From NCBI GenBank assembly GCA_934446455.1, contig CAKSEE010000030.1, positions 1 to 33,474 of the forward strand: a DNA stretch of 33,474 nucleotides, read 5' to 3'. A program made the translations under genes and the position numbers. The notes under the pieces were generated by a model, which searched no databases, was not told the origin of the DNA, and saw nothing but the letters and a program-made list of their open reading frames with translations. Origin of the DNA: an uncultured Oscillospiraceae bacterium. Its GTDB lineage: Bacteria; Bacillota; Clostridia; Oscillospirales; Ruminococcaceae. Shown one piece after another: positions 15,866 through 23,748 of this stretch (within the stretch, counting starts at the first letter, position 1; every line of letters starts with the position of its first letter).

Positions 15866-17413
15866 ATGAACGAACAGCACAACAGCGAAGGAGCTGTAAG
15901 CCTTGAAAAGACCGGGGGCGCGCTCCCTGAAAAGGCGGAGAATGCGGGCGCTCCCGCAGTGGACGCTCCACTCGCAGTAGACGCTCCACCCGCAGCGGAC
16001 GCTCCACCCGTAGTGGACGCTGCGCGCACGGAGAACGCGGCAGTCGGGGAGTGCGCAAAGAGCTTTTACCCGAGCGGCAGGCTTTTTACGGAAAGCTATA
16101 ACCGCGCGGATAACGGCTCCGCGCCCGTAAAGGCAGCGCCGCAGGCTTCGCAGGTCGTTCCCGAAAAAAAAGCGCAGGGTGAAGCGGCGGGCGCAAACGG
16201 CGCGCAGGTCGCTCCCGAAAAGCCTGTAAAGCGGCTTTCCGACCGCGAGGTGATGGAGCACACCGCAGGGCTGTGGCAGTACAGGGAGATTACCGACGAC
16301 GGCACGGAGCAGCACAGCGAGAGTCACACAAAGCTCACCGAAACGCCGTTTGCGCAGGTGATAGGCGCGCGCGTGCGCGGCAAAATGCACAAGCGCGACG
16401 GCACGAACTGCGACGATTTCTTTGAAACAGCCGTTACGGACGACTGCGTTATCGCCGTTGTATGCGACGGCGCGGGGTCAAAGCCGCTGTCGCGCATAGG
16501 CTCGCGCGTAAGCAGCGAGAGCGCATGCGCGTTCTTAAAGGAGCGGGTGACGGAGCTGTTTGTGCAGTCGCCCGAGCTGAAACCGGGGCTGGCCTCAAAA
16601 ATGGACGGCGCGGAGTTTATGGACGGGTGCATGAAGCTTGCGAGGCTTGTGCAGGAAAGCGCTGTAAAAGCGCTTGAAGCGCAGAAGGAGAAGCTGGCGG
16701 AGCTTGCTGCGGACGGGAAGTACCGAAACGCGCTCGGCAGACAGCCCGAGCTTCGCGATTTGTCCGCCACGTTCCTTGCGGCAGTTATAGTGCCGCTTGA
16801 AACGGAGCGCGGGCGCGAGGCGTTCGTGACTAGCGTGCAGATAGGCGACGGGTGCGTGTGCGCCATCGACTCAAAAGCGGACGCGGAGCATTGCCTTAAG
16901 CTGCTCGGCACGCCCGACAGCGGCGCGTTTCTTGGCGAAACGGACTTTCTGTCCGACAAGAACACCCGCCCCGAGGCGATAGCCGCGAAAACCCGCGTGA
17001 GCCGCGGCTGCTCGGATACATTCTTCCTTATGACGGACGGCGTGGCGGACGACTACTTCCCCGCGCAGCCCATGATGAAGCGGCTGTACCTCGACCTGTG
17101 CCTGAACGGCATACTGCCCATGTCGGGCGCGCTTACCGCAGGGGAGGACCCCGCGCCCGTGTTCTACTCGTCGGTTTCGATGAGCAGGCGCAGCGTGGCG
17201 CTGCAATACGCCAAGCAGCTGCTGTCCGACAGCGGCGAGGAGGCGATGAACGGGCTGTGGAACAAGCGCGATATGCTGCGCTGCCACTCGCTCGAGGCAT
17301 TCAGAATGAACATCGGCGACACGCCCGCTGAAAGGCTGTGCGTGTGGCTTGACAATTACACCGAGCGCGGCAGCTTCGACGACAGGACGCTGTGCGCGGT
17401 GCGGCTGATATAA
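15866..17413 (+). CDS. PP2C-type protein phosphatase of the TerY-P triad
   Basis: A 515-residue protein. Residues ~1-150 are low-complexity and Ala/Pro-rich, probably disordered, and include a DNA-level 18-bp tandem repeat. A PP2C domain then runs from GARVRGKMHKRDGTNCDDF through VIAVVCDGAGSKPLSRIGS (metal-binding D-G), FFLMTDGVADDYFP and the final DDRTLCAVRL acid, so the metal site looks intact. It is expected to remove phosphates from Ser/Thr placed by the adjacent kinase. Start ATG 15866 is preceded by GGAGA; a TTG at 15854 would place the SD inside the gene. It follows terY by 20 bp. Confidence 0.88.
   Translation: MNEQHNSEGAVSLEKTGGALPEKAENAGAPAVDAPLAVDAPPAADAPPVVDAARTENAAVGECAKSFYPSGRLFTESYNRADNGSAPVKAAPQASQVVPEKKAQGEAAGANGAQVAPEKPVKRLSDREVMEHTAGLWQYREITDDGTEQHSESHTKLTETPFAQVIGARVRGKMHKRDGTNCDDFFETAVTDDCVIAVVCDGAGSKPLSRIGSRVSSESACAFLKERVTELFVQSPELKPGLASKMDGAEFMDGCMKLARLVQESAVKALEAQKEKLAELAADGKYRNALGRQPELRDLSATFLAAVIVPLETERGREAFVTSVQIGDGCVCAIDSKADAEHCLKLLGTPDSGAFLGETDFLSDKNTRPEAIAAKTRVSRGCSDTFFLMTDGVADDYFPAQPMMKRLYLDLCLNGILPMSGALTAGEDPAPVFYSSVSMSRRSVALQYAKQLLSDSGEEAMNGLWNKRDMLRCHSLEAFRMNIGDTPAERLCVWLDNYTERGSFDDRTLCAVRLI
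15959..16024 (+). repeat. 18-bp tandem repeat in the phosphatase linker
   Basis: Three full and one partial copies of an 18-bp unit around GACGCTCCACCCGCAG begin at 15959, 15977, 15995 and 16013, encoding a VDAPxA(V/A)-type hexapeptide. In-frame copy number could change by slippage, altering only linker length. Confidence 0.75.
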
Positions 17414-17429
17414 TGAAAGGCAGCGAAAA

Positions 17430-18908
17430 ATGCAAAGCGGTGAAATACTTACTGCCACGCTGGACGACGGCTCTGCAATAGAATATGTGTACGACGCCAA
17501 CGCCCCGCGCGGCGGCATGAAGCACACATTTTTCACGCCCGACAGGAAATATGCGGTGCAGTTCTTCAACGAACCGCGCGACGCGCAGAACCTTCAGACG
17601 CAGGACCGTATCCGCGCAATCGTTGGCAAATACAACCCAACGCTCTCCGAGGAGGACGGCGGCGCGCTCGGCAACACGGCGAAAACGGCGGACTACTTCA
17701 GAAAGCGCTTCTGCTGGCCCGTTGCCACGATACGCAGCCCCGAGTTCGGCATAGTATGCCCGACATACCCGCAGAACTTTTTCTTCGGGGATGGCGCTTC
17801 AACGCTGCTAAACCTTAAGGGCAAGGACAAGAAGAGCAACTGGTTTACGGGGCGCAACAGGCGCTACATCGAGGCTGCGGAGCTCGGCGATTTCCGCACC
17901 ATGCTGAGCACGGCAATAGGGCTTTCGCGCACGATAAGGAGAATGCACCAGGCAGGGCTTGCGCACTCCGACCTCAGCTGCAACAACGTGCTTATCGACC
18001 CGAAAACGGGCTCGTCAGTCGTTATCGACATAGACTCGCTTGTGGTGCCGAACAAGTACGCCCCCGAGGTGTGCGGCACGCGCGGCTACATAGCGCCTGA
18101 GGTGCTTTCAACGCTCGAGCTTGATTTCAGCGACCCTGCAAGGAAGCTGCCAAGCGTGCTTACTGACCTCCACGCGCTGCCCGTGCTGATTTATGAGTAC
18201 CTGTTTTTGCGGCACCCGCTGCTGGGACCCAAGATATACAGCAGCGAATCCGCGGAAATGGACGACTTTTACGCGCTGGGACCCAAAGCAACGTTCATAG
18301 AGGATCCGAACGACCGCTCGAACCGCCCCGCGGACCTCAGGGTGACTATAGGCAGCCTTTCAAGGGGACTGGAGCAGCTGTTCCTCAAGGCGTTTGTGAA
18401 AGGGCTTCACGAGCCGTCTGAACGCCCCACGGCAATGGACTGGGAAAAGGAGCTGCTGCACGCGTGGGACAGGCTGGTGCCCTGCGCGAACCCGAAGTGC
18501 GAAAAGAAGTGGTTTATACTCCGCGACGAGAGCCGCCCCGTATGCCCGTTCTGCGGGACGCGGATAAGCGGCGGCGTAGTGCGCATGGGATTCAAGAGCG
18601 CCATGCGCGGGAAGAACGGAATGTTCAAGGAGAAAAGCGAAGTTATTGCGTACGACGGTATGCCGCTTTTCGACTGGCATATATACTCAAATGTCCACAA
18701 CGACGAGAAGGCAGGCACCGATATGCGCGCCTATGTGGCGTATCGCAACGGAATGTGGCTGCTTGTCAACTACGGTATTGAGGGCATGACCTCGCCTGCG
18801 GGACGCCTTGTCCCGAAGGGCAGCGCTGTGGCGCTGAGCGACGGCGCGGTGTTCCGCATGACAAACCGCGATGACGGCTTGCTGTGCGAGGTAAGCGCAA
18901 CTACCTGA
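17430..18908 (+). CDS. Protein kinase with zinc ribbon, TerY-P triad
   Basis: A 492-residue Ser/Thr kinase-like protein. The catalytic loop is HSDLSCNNVLID near residue 178 (HRD replaced by HSD, Asn present), the metal-binding motif is VIDIDSL (DFG replaced by DID), and an activation-like segment CGTRGYIAPEVL follows. A four-cysteine zinc ribbon lies near residues 351-376 (CANPKCEKKW ... CPFC), and the C-terminus is beta-rich (VALSDGAVFRMTNRDDG). The glycine loop is weak and the expected beta-3 lysine appears as glutamine in KYAVQFF, so phosphotransfer is not certain. It is 16 bp downstream of the phosphatase gene, completing the vWA-PP2C-kinase triad known from Ter operons. Confidence 0.88.
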   Translation: MQSGEILTATLDDGSAIEYVYDANAPRGGMKHTFFTPDRKYAVQFFNEPRDAQNLQTQDRIRAIVGKYNPTLSEEDGGALGNTAKTADYFRKRFCWPVATIRSPEFGIVCPTYPQNFFFGDGASTLLNLKGKDKKSNWFTGRNRRYIEAAELGDFRTMLSTAIGLSRTIRRMHQAGLAHSDLSCNNVLIDPKTGSSVVIDIDSLVVPNKYAPEVCGTRGYIAPEVLSTLELDFSDPARKLPSVLTDLHALPVLIYEYLFLRHPLLGPKIYSSESAEMDDFYALGPKATFIEDPNDRSNRPADLRVTIGSLSRGLEQLFLKAFVKGLHEPSERPTAMDWEKELLHAWDRLVPCANPKCEKKWFILRDESRPVCPFCGTRISGGVVRMGFKSAMRGKNGMFKEKSEVIAYDGMPLFDWHIYSNVHNDEKAGTDMRAYVAYRNGMWLLVNYGIEGMTSPAGRLVPKGSAVALSDGAVFRMTNRDDGLLCEVSATT

Positions 18909-18920
18909 GAGCGTACGCTC
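18909..18920. promoter_or_regulatory. Palindrome before the Ca2+-ATPase gene
   Basis: GAGCGTACGCTC, a 12-bp perfect palindrome immediately after the kinase stop, shares its ten-base core with the palindrome in the rnf leader (14826-14835). An operator or RNA-processing hairpin are both possible. No promoter is evident between here and the ATPase start. Confidence 0.4.
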
Positions 18921-19000
18921 CGAAAGGCGCGCGGTATTACCCCAATCAGACCCGAAGCAATTGCGCCAAGGGCTGAACGACGAAAGGAAATGAAACACAA

Positions 19001-21754
19001 ATGAAACAGTTTGGACTGTCCGACAAGGAAGCTGCGGAAAGCAAGCAAAAATACGGCGACAACTCCATGACCGAGCAGGCGTCCGAGAGCTTCTGGGACA
19101 AACTTAAGGGCAACCTCGGCGACCCGATGATTAAGATTCTTCTGGTGGCGCTCGGCGTAAACGTACTGCTCTGGATACTCGGCCTTGTTGGCGTTATCAG
19201 CGGCGCGCCCGAGTGGTACGAACCGCTCGGCATACTCATAGCGATAATGCTTGCGACGCTCGTATCCACTATTTCCGAGTACAACAATGAAAACGCGTTC
19301 CAGAAGCTTCAGGAAGAAGCCTCGCGCATTATGTGCAAGGTCTACAGAAACGGCAACATCACCGAGGTTGCGATAAACGACATAGTTGTCGGCGACGCTA
19401 TACTGCTTCAAGCGGGCGACAAGATACCTGCCGACGGCATTATCATCGACGGCGACCTTAAGGTAGACCAGTCGGTGCTTAACGGCGAGAGCCGCGAGGC
19501 GAAGAAAACGGCTGTTCCCGACGGTTGGAAGGACACCGACGAGAACACGAATTTCGACAGCGAGTACAAGGTATACAGGGGAGCCGTCGTATGTTCGGGC
19601 AACGCCGTTATGCAGGTAACGGTAGTCGGCGACAAGTCGGTTTACGGCAAGATAGCAAGCGAGCTTCAGACCGACGACGACCGCGAGACCCCGCTTAAGG
19701 TAAAGCTCGGCAAGCTTGCAAACGGCATCTCCAAATTCGGCTATATCGGCGGTATCGCTATCGCCGTTGCAATGCTCTTCAAGACCATTTTCATGGACAC
19801 GGACTTCGACCCCGCGCAGTTCATCATGGCGGACGGCGTGTTCCAGTGGGCGGCGCTGATTAAGGCTGTAATAAACGCGGTAATGCTGGCGGTAATCATT
19901 ATTGTTATGGCGGTTCCTGAGGGACTGCCGCTCATGATAGCGATAGTTTCCGCGCAGAATATGGGCAAAATGCTTAAGGACAACGTCCTTGTAAGAAAGG
20001 TTGCGGGAATCGAAACCGCAGGTTCGCTCAATATCCTTTTCTCGGATAAGACGGGCACGATAACCAAGGGCAAGCTCGAGGCGGTGTCCTTTATAGACGG
20101 CAGCCTCAACGAGTACAAGACCTTCAACGACATCGGCGGCAAGCTCTCCGAGATACTCTCCCTTACCATTCAGCACAACACGCTTTCCATGGTAAGCGGC
20201 GAGGGCAGCGAACGCAGGGTTATAGGCGGCAACGCTACCGAGCGCGCGATACTCGGCTTCGATATAGACGGTAAGAAGCTTGACGGCGTAAAGGCTGTGG
20301 GCAATATCCCGTTCAACTCCACCAACAAGTATTCCGCAACGCAGGTTGAGGGCGCATACGACCTCTCCCTGATAAAGGGCGCGCCCGAGAAGATACTCCG
20401 GCGCTGCGCGTACTACTACGACCATAACGGCGAGAAGAAGCCGTTCGACATGGCGAAACTGAACGCCAAGATAGACGAGCTTGCAAACCGCGCTATCCGC
20501 GTGCTTGCGATAGCTACGAGCGAGGACGCGCTCGGCGAGGAATCCCTGCCCGAGGGCGACAACTGGACGCTTGTCGGCGTTGTGGGCATACGCGACGAGG
20601 TTCGCCCCGAGTCTGTAACGGCAATCAGGGAAGTTAAGGGCGCGGGCGTTCAGGTAGTTATGATAACCGGCGACCGCAAGGAAACCGCCGTGGCAATAGC
20701 AAAGGAAGCGGGGCTTCTTGAAAAGGACACGGACGTTGTGCTGACCTCCGACGAGCTTGCAAAGCTCTCCGACGAGGAGATAAAGGCGAAACTCAGGGAT
20801 ATCCGCGTTATCGCAAGAGCGCTGCCCTCCGACAAGAGCCGCCTTGTGCGCCTTGCGCAGGAGCTTGACCTTGTTGCGGGCATGACGGGCGACGGCGTAA
20901 ACGACTCCCCCGCGCTCAAGAAGGCTGACGTTGGCTTTGCAATGGGCGGCGGTACGGAGGTCGCAAAGGAAGCGAGCGACATCGTTATCCTCGACGACAA
21001 CTTCAACTCCATCGACAAGGCTATCCTTTACGGACGCACGATTTTCAACTCTATCAGAAAGTTCATCATCTTCCAGCTTACAATTAACGTGACTGCGGTG
21101 CTTATTTCGTTCGTCTGCCCGCTGCTCGACCTCGAATCCCCGCTCAACGTTATTCAGATACTCTGGGTAAACCTCGTTATGGATACGCTTGCGGCGCTTG
21201 CATTCGGCGGAGAGCCCGCTCTCAGGCGCTATATGCACGAAAAGCCCAAGCAGAGGACCGAGCCTATCATCAGCAAGAACATGATGAGCGAGATAATCGT
21301 GGGCGCAGGCTGGACGTTCATTCTGTCGCTTGCAATGCTTATACTCGGTACGTTCGCATTTGACAAGATGAAGCCCGATGTATCCTTCCTCGAACACCTC
21401 GGCTGGATTCGCGAAACCGCAGAGGGACTCGGCGGCCACGCATACCTCCACACCGCGTATTTCGCGTTCTTCATCTTTGTCGCGGTATTCAACGGCTTTA
21501 ACGCAAGAACCGACAAGATGAACATTTTCGACAACCTTTCAAAGAACAAGGGCTTCCTTACGGTATTCGGCATAATTGCGGGCGTTCAGATAGCAATGAC
21601 GTATGTGGGGCTTGCTGTTCCCGCTGTCGGCGAGATACTCGGCTGCCACGGCCTTAACGCTAAGGAATGGCTGCTCGTTCTCGTTATGGCAATATCCATT
21701 ATCCCTATTGACCTTATCAGAAAAGCGATAGTAAAGTCTGTCGCAAAGAATTGA
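19001..21754 (+). CDS. Calcium-transporting P-type ATPase (PMCA-like)
   Basis: A 917-residue P2-type ATPase that most likely exports Ca2+ across the cell membrane. In order: an N-terminal cation-ATPase segment (GLSDKEAAESKQKYGDN), the actuator loop VLNGESREAKK (TGES-like), the M4 ion site AVPEGLPLMIAIV, the phosphorylation site FSDKTGTITKGK, a nucleotide-binding KGAPEKIL, the hinge MTGDGVNDSPALKKADVGFAMG, and M6 ILWVNLVMDTLAALAFGGEP with the Asn/Asp pair typical of PMCA-like calcium pumps. It ends with four helices. Start ATG 19001 follows GAAAGGAAA. Its place between the kinase triad and TerD, whose family has calcium-binding members, suggests it adjusts calcium as part of the same response. 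Confidence 0.93.
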   Translation: MKQFGLSDKEAAESKQKYGDNSMTEQASESFWDKLKGNLGDPMIKILLVALGVNVLLWILGLVGVISGAPEWYEPLGILIAIMLATLVSTISEYNNENAFQKLQEEASRIMCKVYRNGNITEVAINDIVVGDAILLQAGDKIPADGIIIDGDLKVDQSVLNGESREAKKTAVPDGWKDTDENTNFDSEYKVYRGAVVCSGNAVMQVTVVGDKSVYGKIASELQTDDDRETPLKVKLGKLANGISKFGYIGGIAIAVAMLFKTIFMDTDFDPAQFIMADGVFQWAALIKAVINAVMLAVIIIVMAVPEGLPLMIAIVSAQNMGKMLKDNVLVRKVAGIETAGSLNILFSDKTGTITKGKLEAVSFIDGSLNEYKTFNDIGGKLSEILSLTIQHNTLSMVSGEGSERRVIGGNATERAILGFDIDGKKLDGVKAVGNIPFNSTNKYSATQVEGAYDLSLIKGAPEKILRRCAYYYDHNGEKKPFDMAKLNAKIDELANRAIRVLAIATSEDALGEESLPEGDNWTLVGVVGIRDEVRPESVTAIREVKGAGVQVVMITGDRKETAVAIAKEAGLLEKDTDVVLTSDELAKLSDEEIKAKLRDIRVIARALPSDKSRLVRLAQELDLVAGMTGDGVNDSPALKKADVGFAMGGGTEVAKEASDIVILDDNFNSIDKAILYGRTIFNSIRKFIIFQLTINVTAVLISFVCPLLDLESPLNVIQILWVNLVMDTLAALAFGGEPALRRYMHEKPKQRTEPIISKNMMSEIIVGAGWTFILSLAMLILGTFAFDKMKPDVSFLEHLGWIRETAEGLGGHAYLHTAYFAFFIFVAVFNGFNARTDKMNIFDNLSKNKGFLTVFGIIAGVQIAMTYVGLAVPAVGEILGCHGLNAKEWLLVLVMAISIIPIDLIRKAIVKSVAKN

Positions 21755-21830
21755 CATTTTTTGAGGAGAAGCCGCTGCGGCAGGCGCGGCGGCAGCTCCC
21801 TCGAGTTATTATACACAGGAGGAAAAACAA

Positions 21831-22415
21831 ATGGCAGTAAATCTTTCAAAGGGTCAGCGCGTAAGCCTTGACAAGTCTGTAACCATGGCGAGAATCGGCC
21901 TTGGCTGGGACACCAACCGCTACGACGGCGGGCAGGATTTCGACCTTGACGCGTGCGTATTCCTGCTGGGCGCAAACGGCAAGGTGCTCAGGGACGAGGA
22001 CTTTGTATTCTACAATAACCTTACCGCAAGAAACGGCGCGGTAGTACACACGGGCGACAACCGCACGGGCGACGGCGACGGCGATGACGAGGCGATCATC
22101 ATCGACTTCACCAAGATTCCGCCCGAGATAGAGAAGATAGCCGTTACCGTTACTATCTTTGATGCGCAGCAGAAGGGGCAGAACTTCGGGCAGGTATCCA
22201 ACGCCTACGTGCGCGTGCTTAAGATAGACAACGCGGACGACGAGAACGGCGAGGAGGTACTCCGCTTCGACCTCGTGGAGGAGTTCTCCATTGAAACGGC
22301 GCTTGTTGTATGCGAGATTTACCGCTACAACGGCGACTGGAAGTTCAACGCAGTTGCAGCGGGCTATCAGGGCGGCCTTGAGGCGCTTTGCAGAAGCTAC
22401 GGCGTAAACGTATAA
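21831..22415 (+). CDS. terD: TerD-family stress protein
   Basis: A 194-residue TerD-domain protein, the core component of tellurite/chemical-stress (Ter) systems. It carries the conserved N-terminal LSKGQRVSLDK, the acidic clusters DTNRYDGGQDFDLDACVF and GDNRTGDGDGDDEAIIID that bind calcium in characterised TerD proteins, and the C-terminal YRYNGDWKFNAVAAGYQGGL. Length and motif order are normal. Strong ribosome binding site (GGAGG), about 75 bp after the ATPase gene. It may be membrane-associated in a calcium-dependent way, as proposed for the family; that part is inference. Confidence 0.95.
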   Translation: MAVNLSKGQRVSLDKSVTMARIGLGWDTNRYDGGQDFDLDACVFLLGANGKVLRDEDFVFYNNLTARNGAVVHTGDNRTGDGDGDDEAIIIDFTKIPPEIEKIAVTVTIFDAQQKGQNFGQVSNAYVRVLKIDNADDENGEEVLRFDLVEEFSIETALVVCEIYRYNGDWKFNAVAAGYQGGLEALCRSYGVNV

Positions 22416-22472
22416 ACACACTGCCGCGGGGCGGCGTAAATCAAATTAAAATTAGCCTGAGGGGGCTCGGCA

Positions 22473-23717
22473 ATGGCTGAGAATATAAACGACCTTATAT
22501 CACGGGCGCAGCGCGGCGGCACGGTAATGCTGCCCGCGGGCGAGTTTGAGGGTCCCGTGTATATTACGAAGCCGCTGCGCCTTGTCGGGCAGAACACCAC
22601 GATTTGGACGCGGCGCGGCAGCGTTATTGAGATAACCTGCGCGGGCGCGGCGGTCGAGTCGCTGCGCGCGGAGCTTACCGAGGGCGGCGCGAACGACGCG
22701 GCTGTGGTGGCAAAATACCCCGCGCAGGTGCGCGACGTGGAGATAGTGGGCGCAGTAAGCGGCTTCGGCGCGGAGGACGGCTGGTTCGACGTGCCCAAGA
22801 CCATAGCGCTTGGCGACATTCCCCCGCAGGAGGAAAGCGCCTTCGTGCTTACCGTCAACGTACCAGTGCAAACGCAGATAAAGTGCGGCACGGCAGGGGT
22901 GACGTTCACACCGCAGACGCTTCCCGCAGGGAGAAGCGAGCTTGAAATACGCGTAAGCGGCATGAGCGCGCAGACCTTTCTGTACGCAGAAGCGCTCTTT
23001 TGCAGCAGCTTTGTCCGCAGGGTGTACCTTTCGGGCAGGGCGGTAAGCGGCGCGGCGCCCGTAAAGCGGCGGGAGATATACACGGCTCCGCTTCGCAGCA
23101 CGCCTGCGGAAAACGCCGCGACGTCCGCAGCGCCCGTTGAGCTGCCCGCAGACGTTATAGCGTTGGCCGAGGAGCAGCCTCTGTACGATATGCCGCTGCT
23201 TGAGCTGCGCAAGGGACAGCGCGTGGGGCTGCGGCAGTACATAGGCGGGGAGTGCGAGATACGCTTTACCTGCGAAAAGCCCGCAGGCATGGACATTGAC
23301 CCGTACGTTTTTGAGCTTGACGCGAACGAGCGCTCATTCTCGGACAGGAGTCTTGTATTTTTCGGCAACGAAAGCGGCGCAAACGGCGAGGCGCGCTATT
23401 TCCCCGACGACGGGCATATAACGCTCGACCTCGACAAGCTCGACCACCGCGTTCAGCGCATTGCGCTCGTGTACTCGGTATACGCGGGCGGACCTGCGCG
23501 CTCGTTTGCGCAGGTGAAAAACGCCTGCGTTACGATATACTCGCGCGGGCGGGAGCGCATAGCCTTTGCGCTTGACGGGCTTACGAGCGAAACAACGATT
23601 GTCGCATTTGAAATATACCTCTACAAGGGCGAGTGGAAGCTCTGCGCAGTCGGCGCGGGATACCGCGACGGCATGGCGCGGCTGTGCAACCATTACGGCA
23701 TAGAGGTGGAGCAGTAA
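22473..23717 (+). CDS. TerD-domain protein with N-terminal beta-helix-like region
   Basis: A 414-residue two-part protein. The C-terminal ~190 residues are a TerD-type domain (LELRKGQRVGLRQYI, DIDPYVFELDANERSFSD, FEIYLYKGEWKLCAVGAGYRDGMARL). The acidic loop is reduced compared with the preceding TerD, so calcium binding may be weakened. The N-terminal ~85 residues (RAQRGGTVMLPAGEFEGPVYITKPLRLVGQN) resemble the first coils of a right-handed beta-helix of pectate-lyase type, followed by a beta-rich segment and an Ala/Pro linker. No signal peptide. GAGGGG lies upstream. It may use the helix as a carbohydrate or surface-binding module. Confidence 0.82.
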   Translation: MAENINDLISRAQRGGTVMLPAGEFEGPVYITKPLRLVGQNTTIWTRRGSVIEITCAGAAVESLRAELTEGGANDAAVVAKYPAQVRDVEIVGAVSGFGAEDGWFDVPKTIALGDIPPQEESAFVLTVNVPVQTQIKCGTAGVTFTPQTLPAGRSELEIRVSGMSAQTFLYAEALFCSSFVRRVYLSGRAVSGAAPVKRREIYTAPLRSTPAENAATSAAPVELPADVIALAEEQPLYDMPLLELRKGQRVGLRQYIGGECEIRFTCEKPAGMDIDPYVFELDANERSFSDRSLVFFGNESGANGEARYFPDDGHITLDLDKLDHRVQRIALVYSVYAGGPARSFAQVKNACVTIYSRGRERIAFALDGLTSETTIVAFEIYLYKGEWKLCAVGAGYRDGMARLCNHYGIEVEQ

Positions 23718-23748
23718 AAACACAGCACGGAAGGGACGGTCACACAGC

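Noticed and set aside
18770..21451. 893-codon open frame antisense to the Ca2+-ATPase and kinase genes
   Set aside because: It mirrors a clearly real, motif-rich gene. Its translation is Arg/Val/Tyr-rich with no domain, as expected from GC-rich codon bias on the opposite strand.
21755..21830. Terminator between the Ca2+-ATPase and terD
   Set aside because: GC-rich pairing exists but is imperfect, and the only T-run precedes it, so readthrough into terD is more likely.
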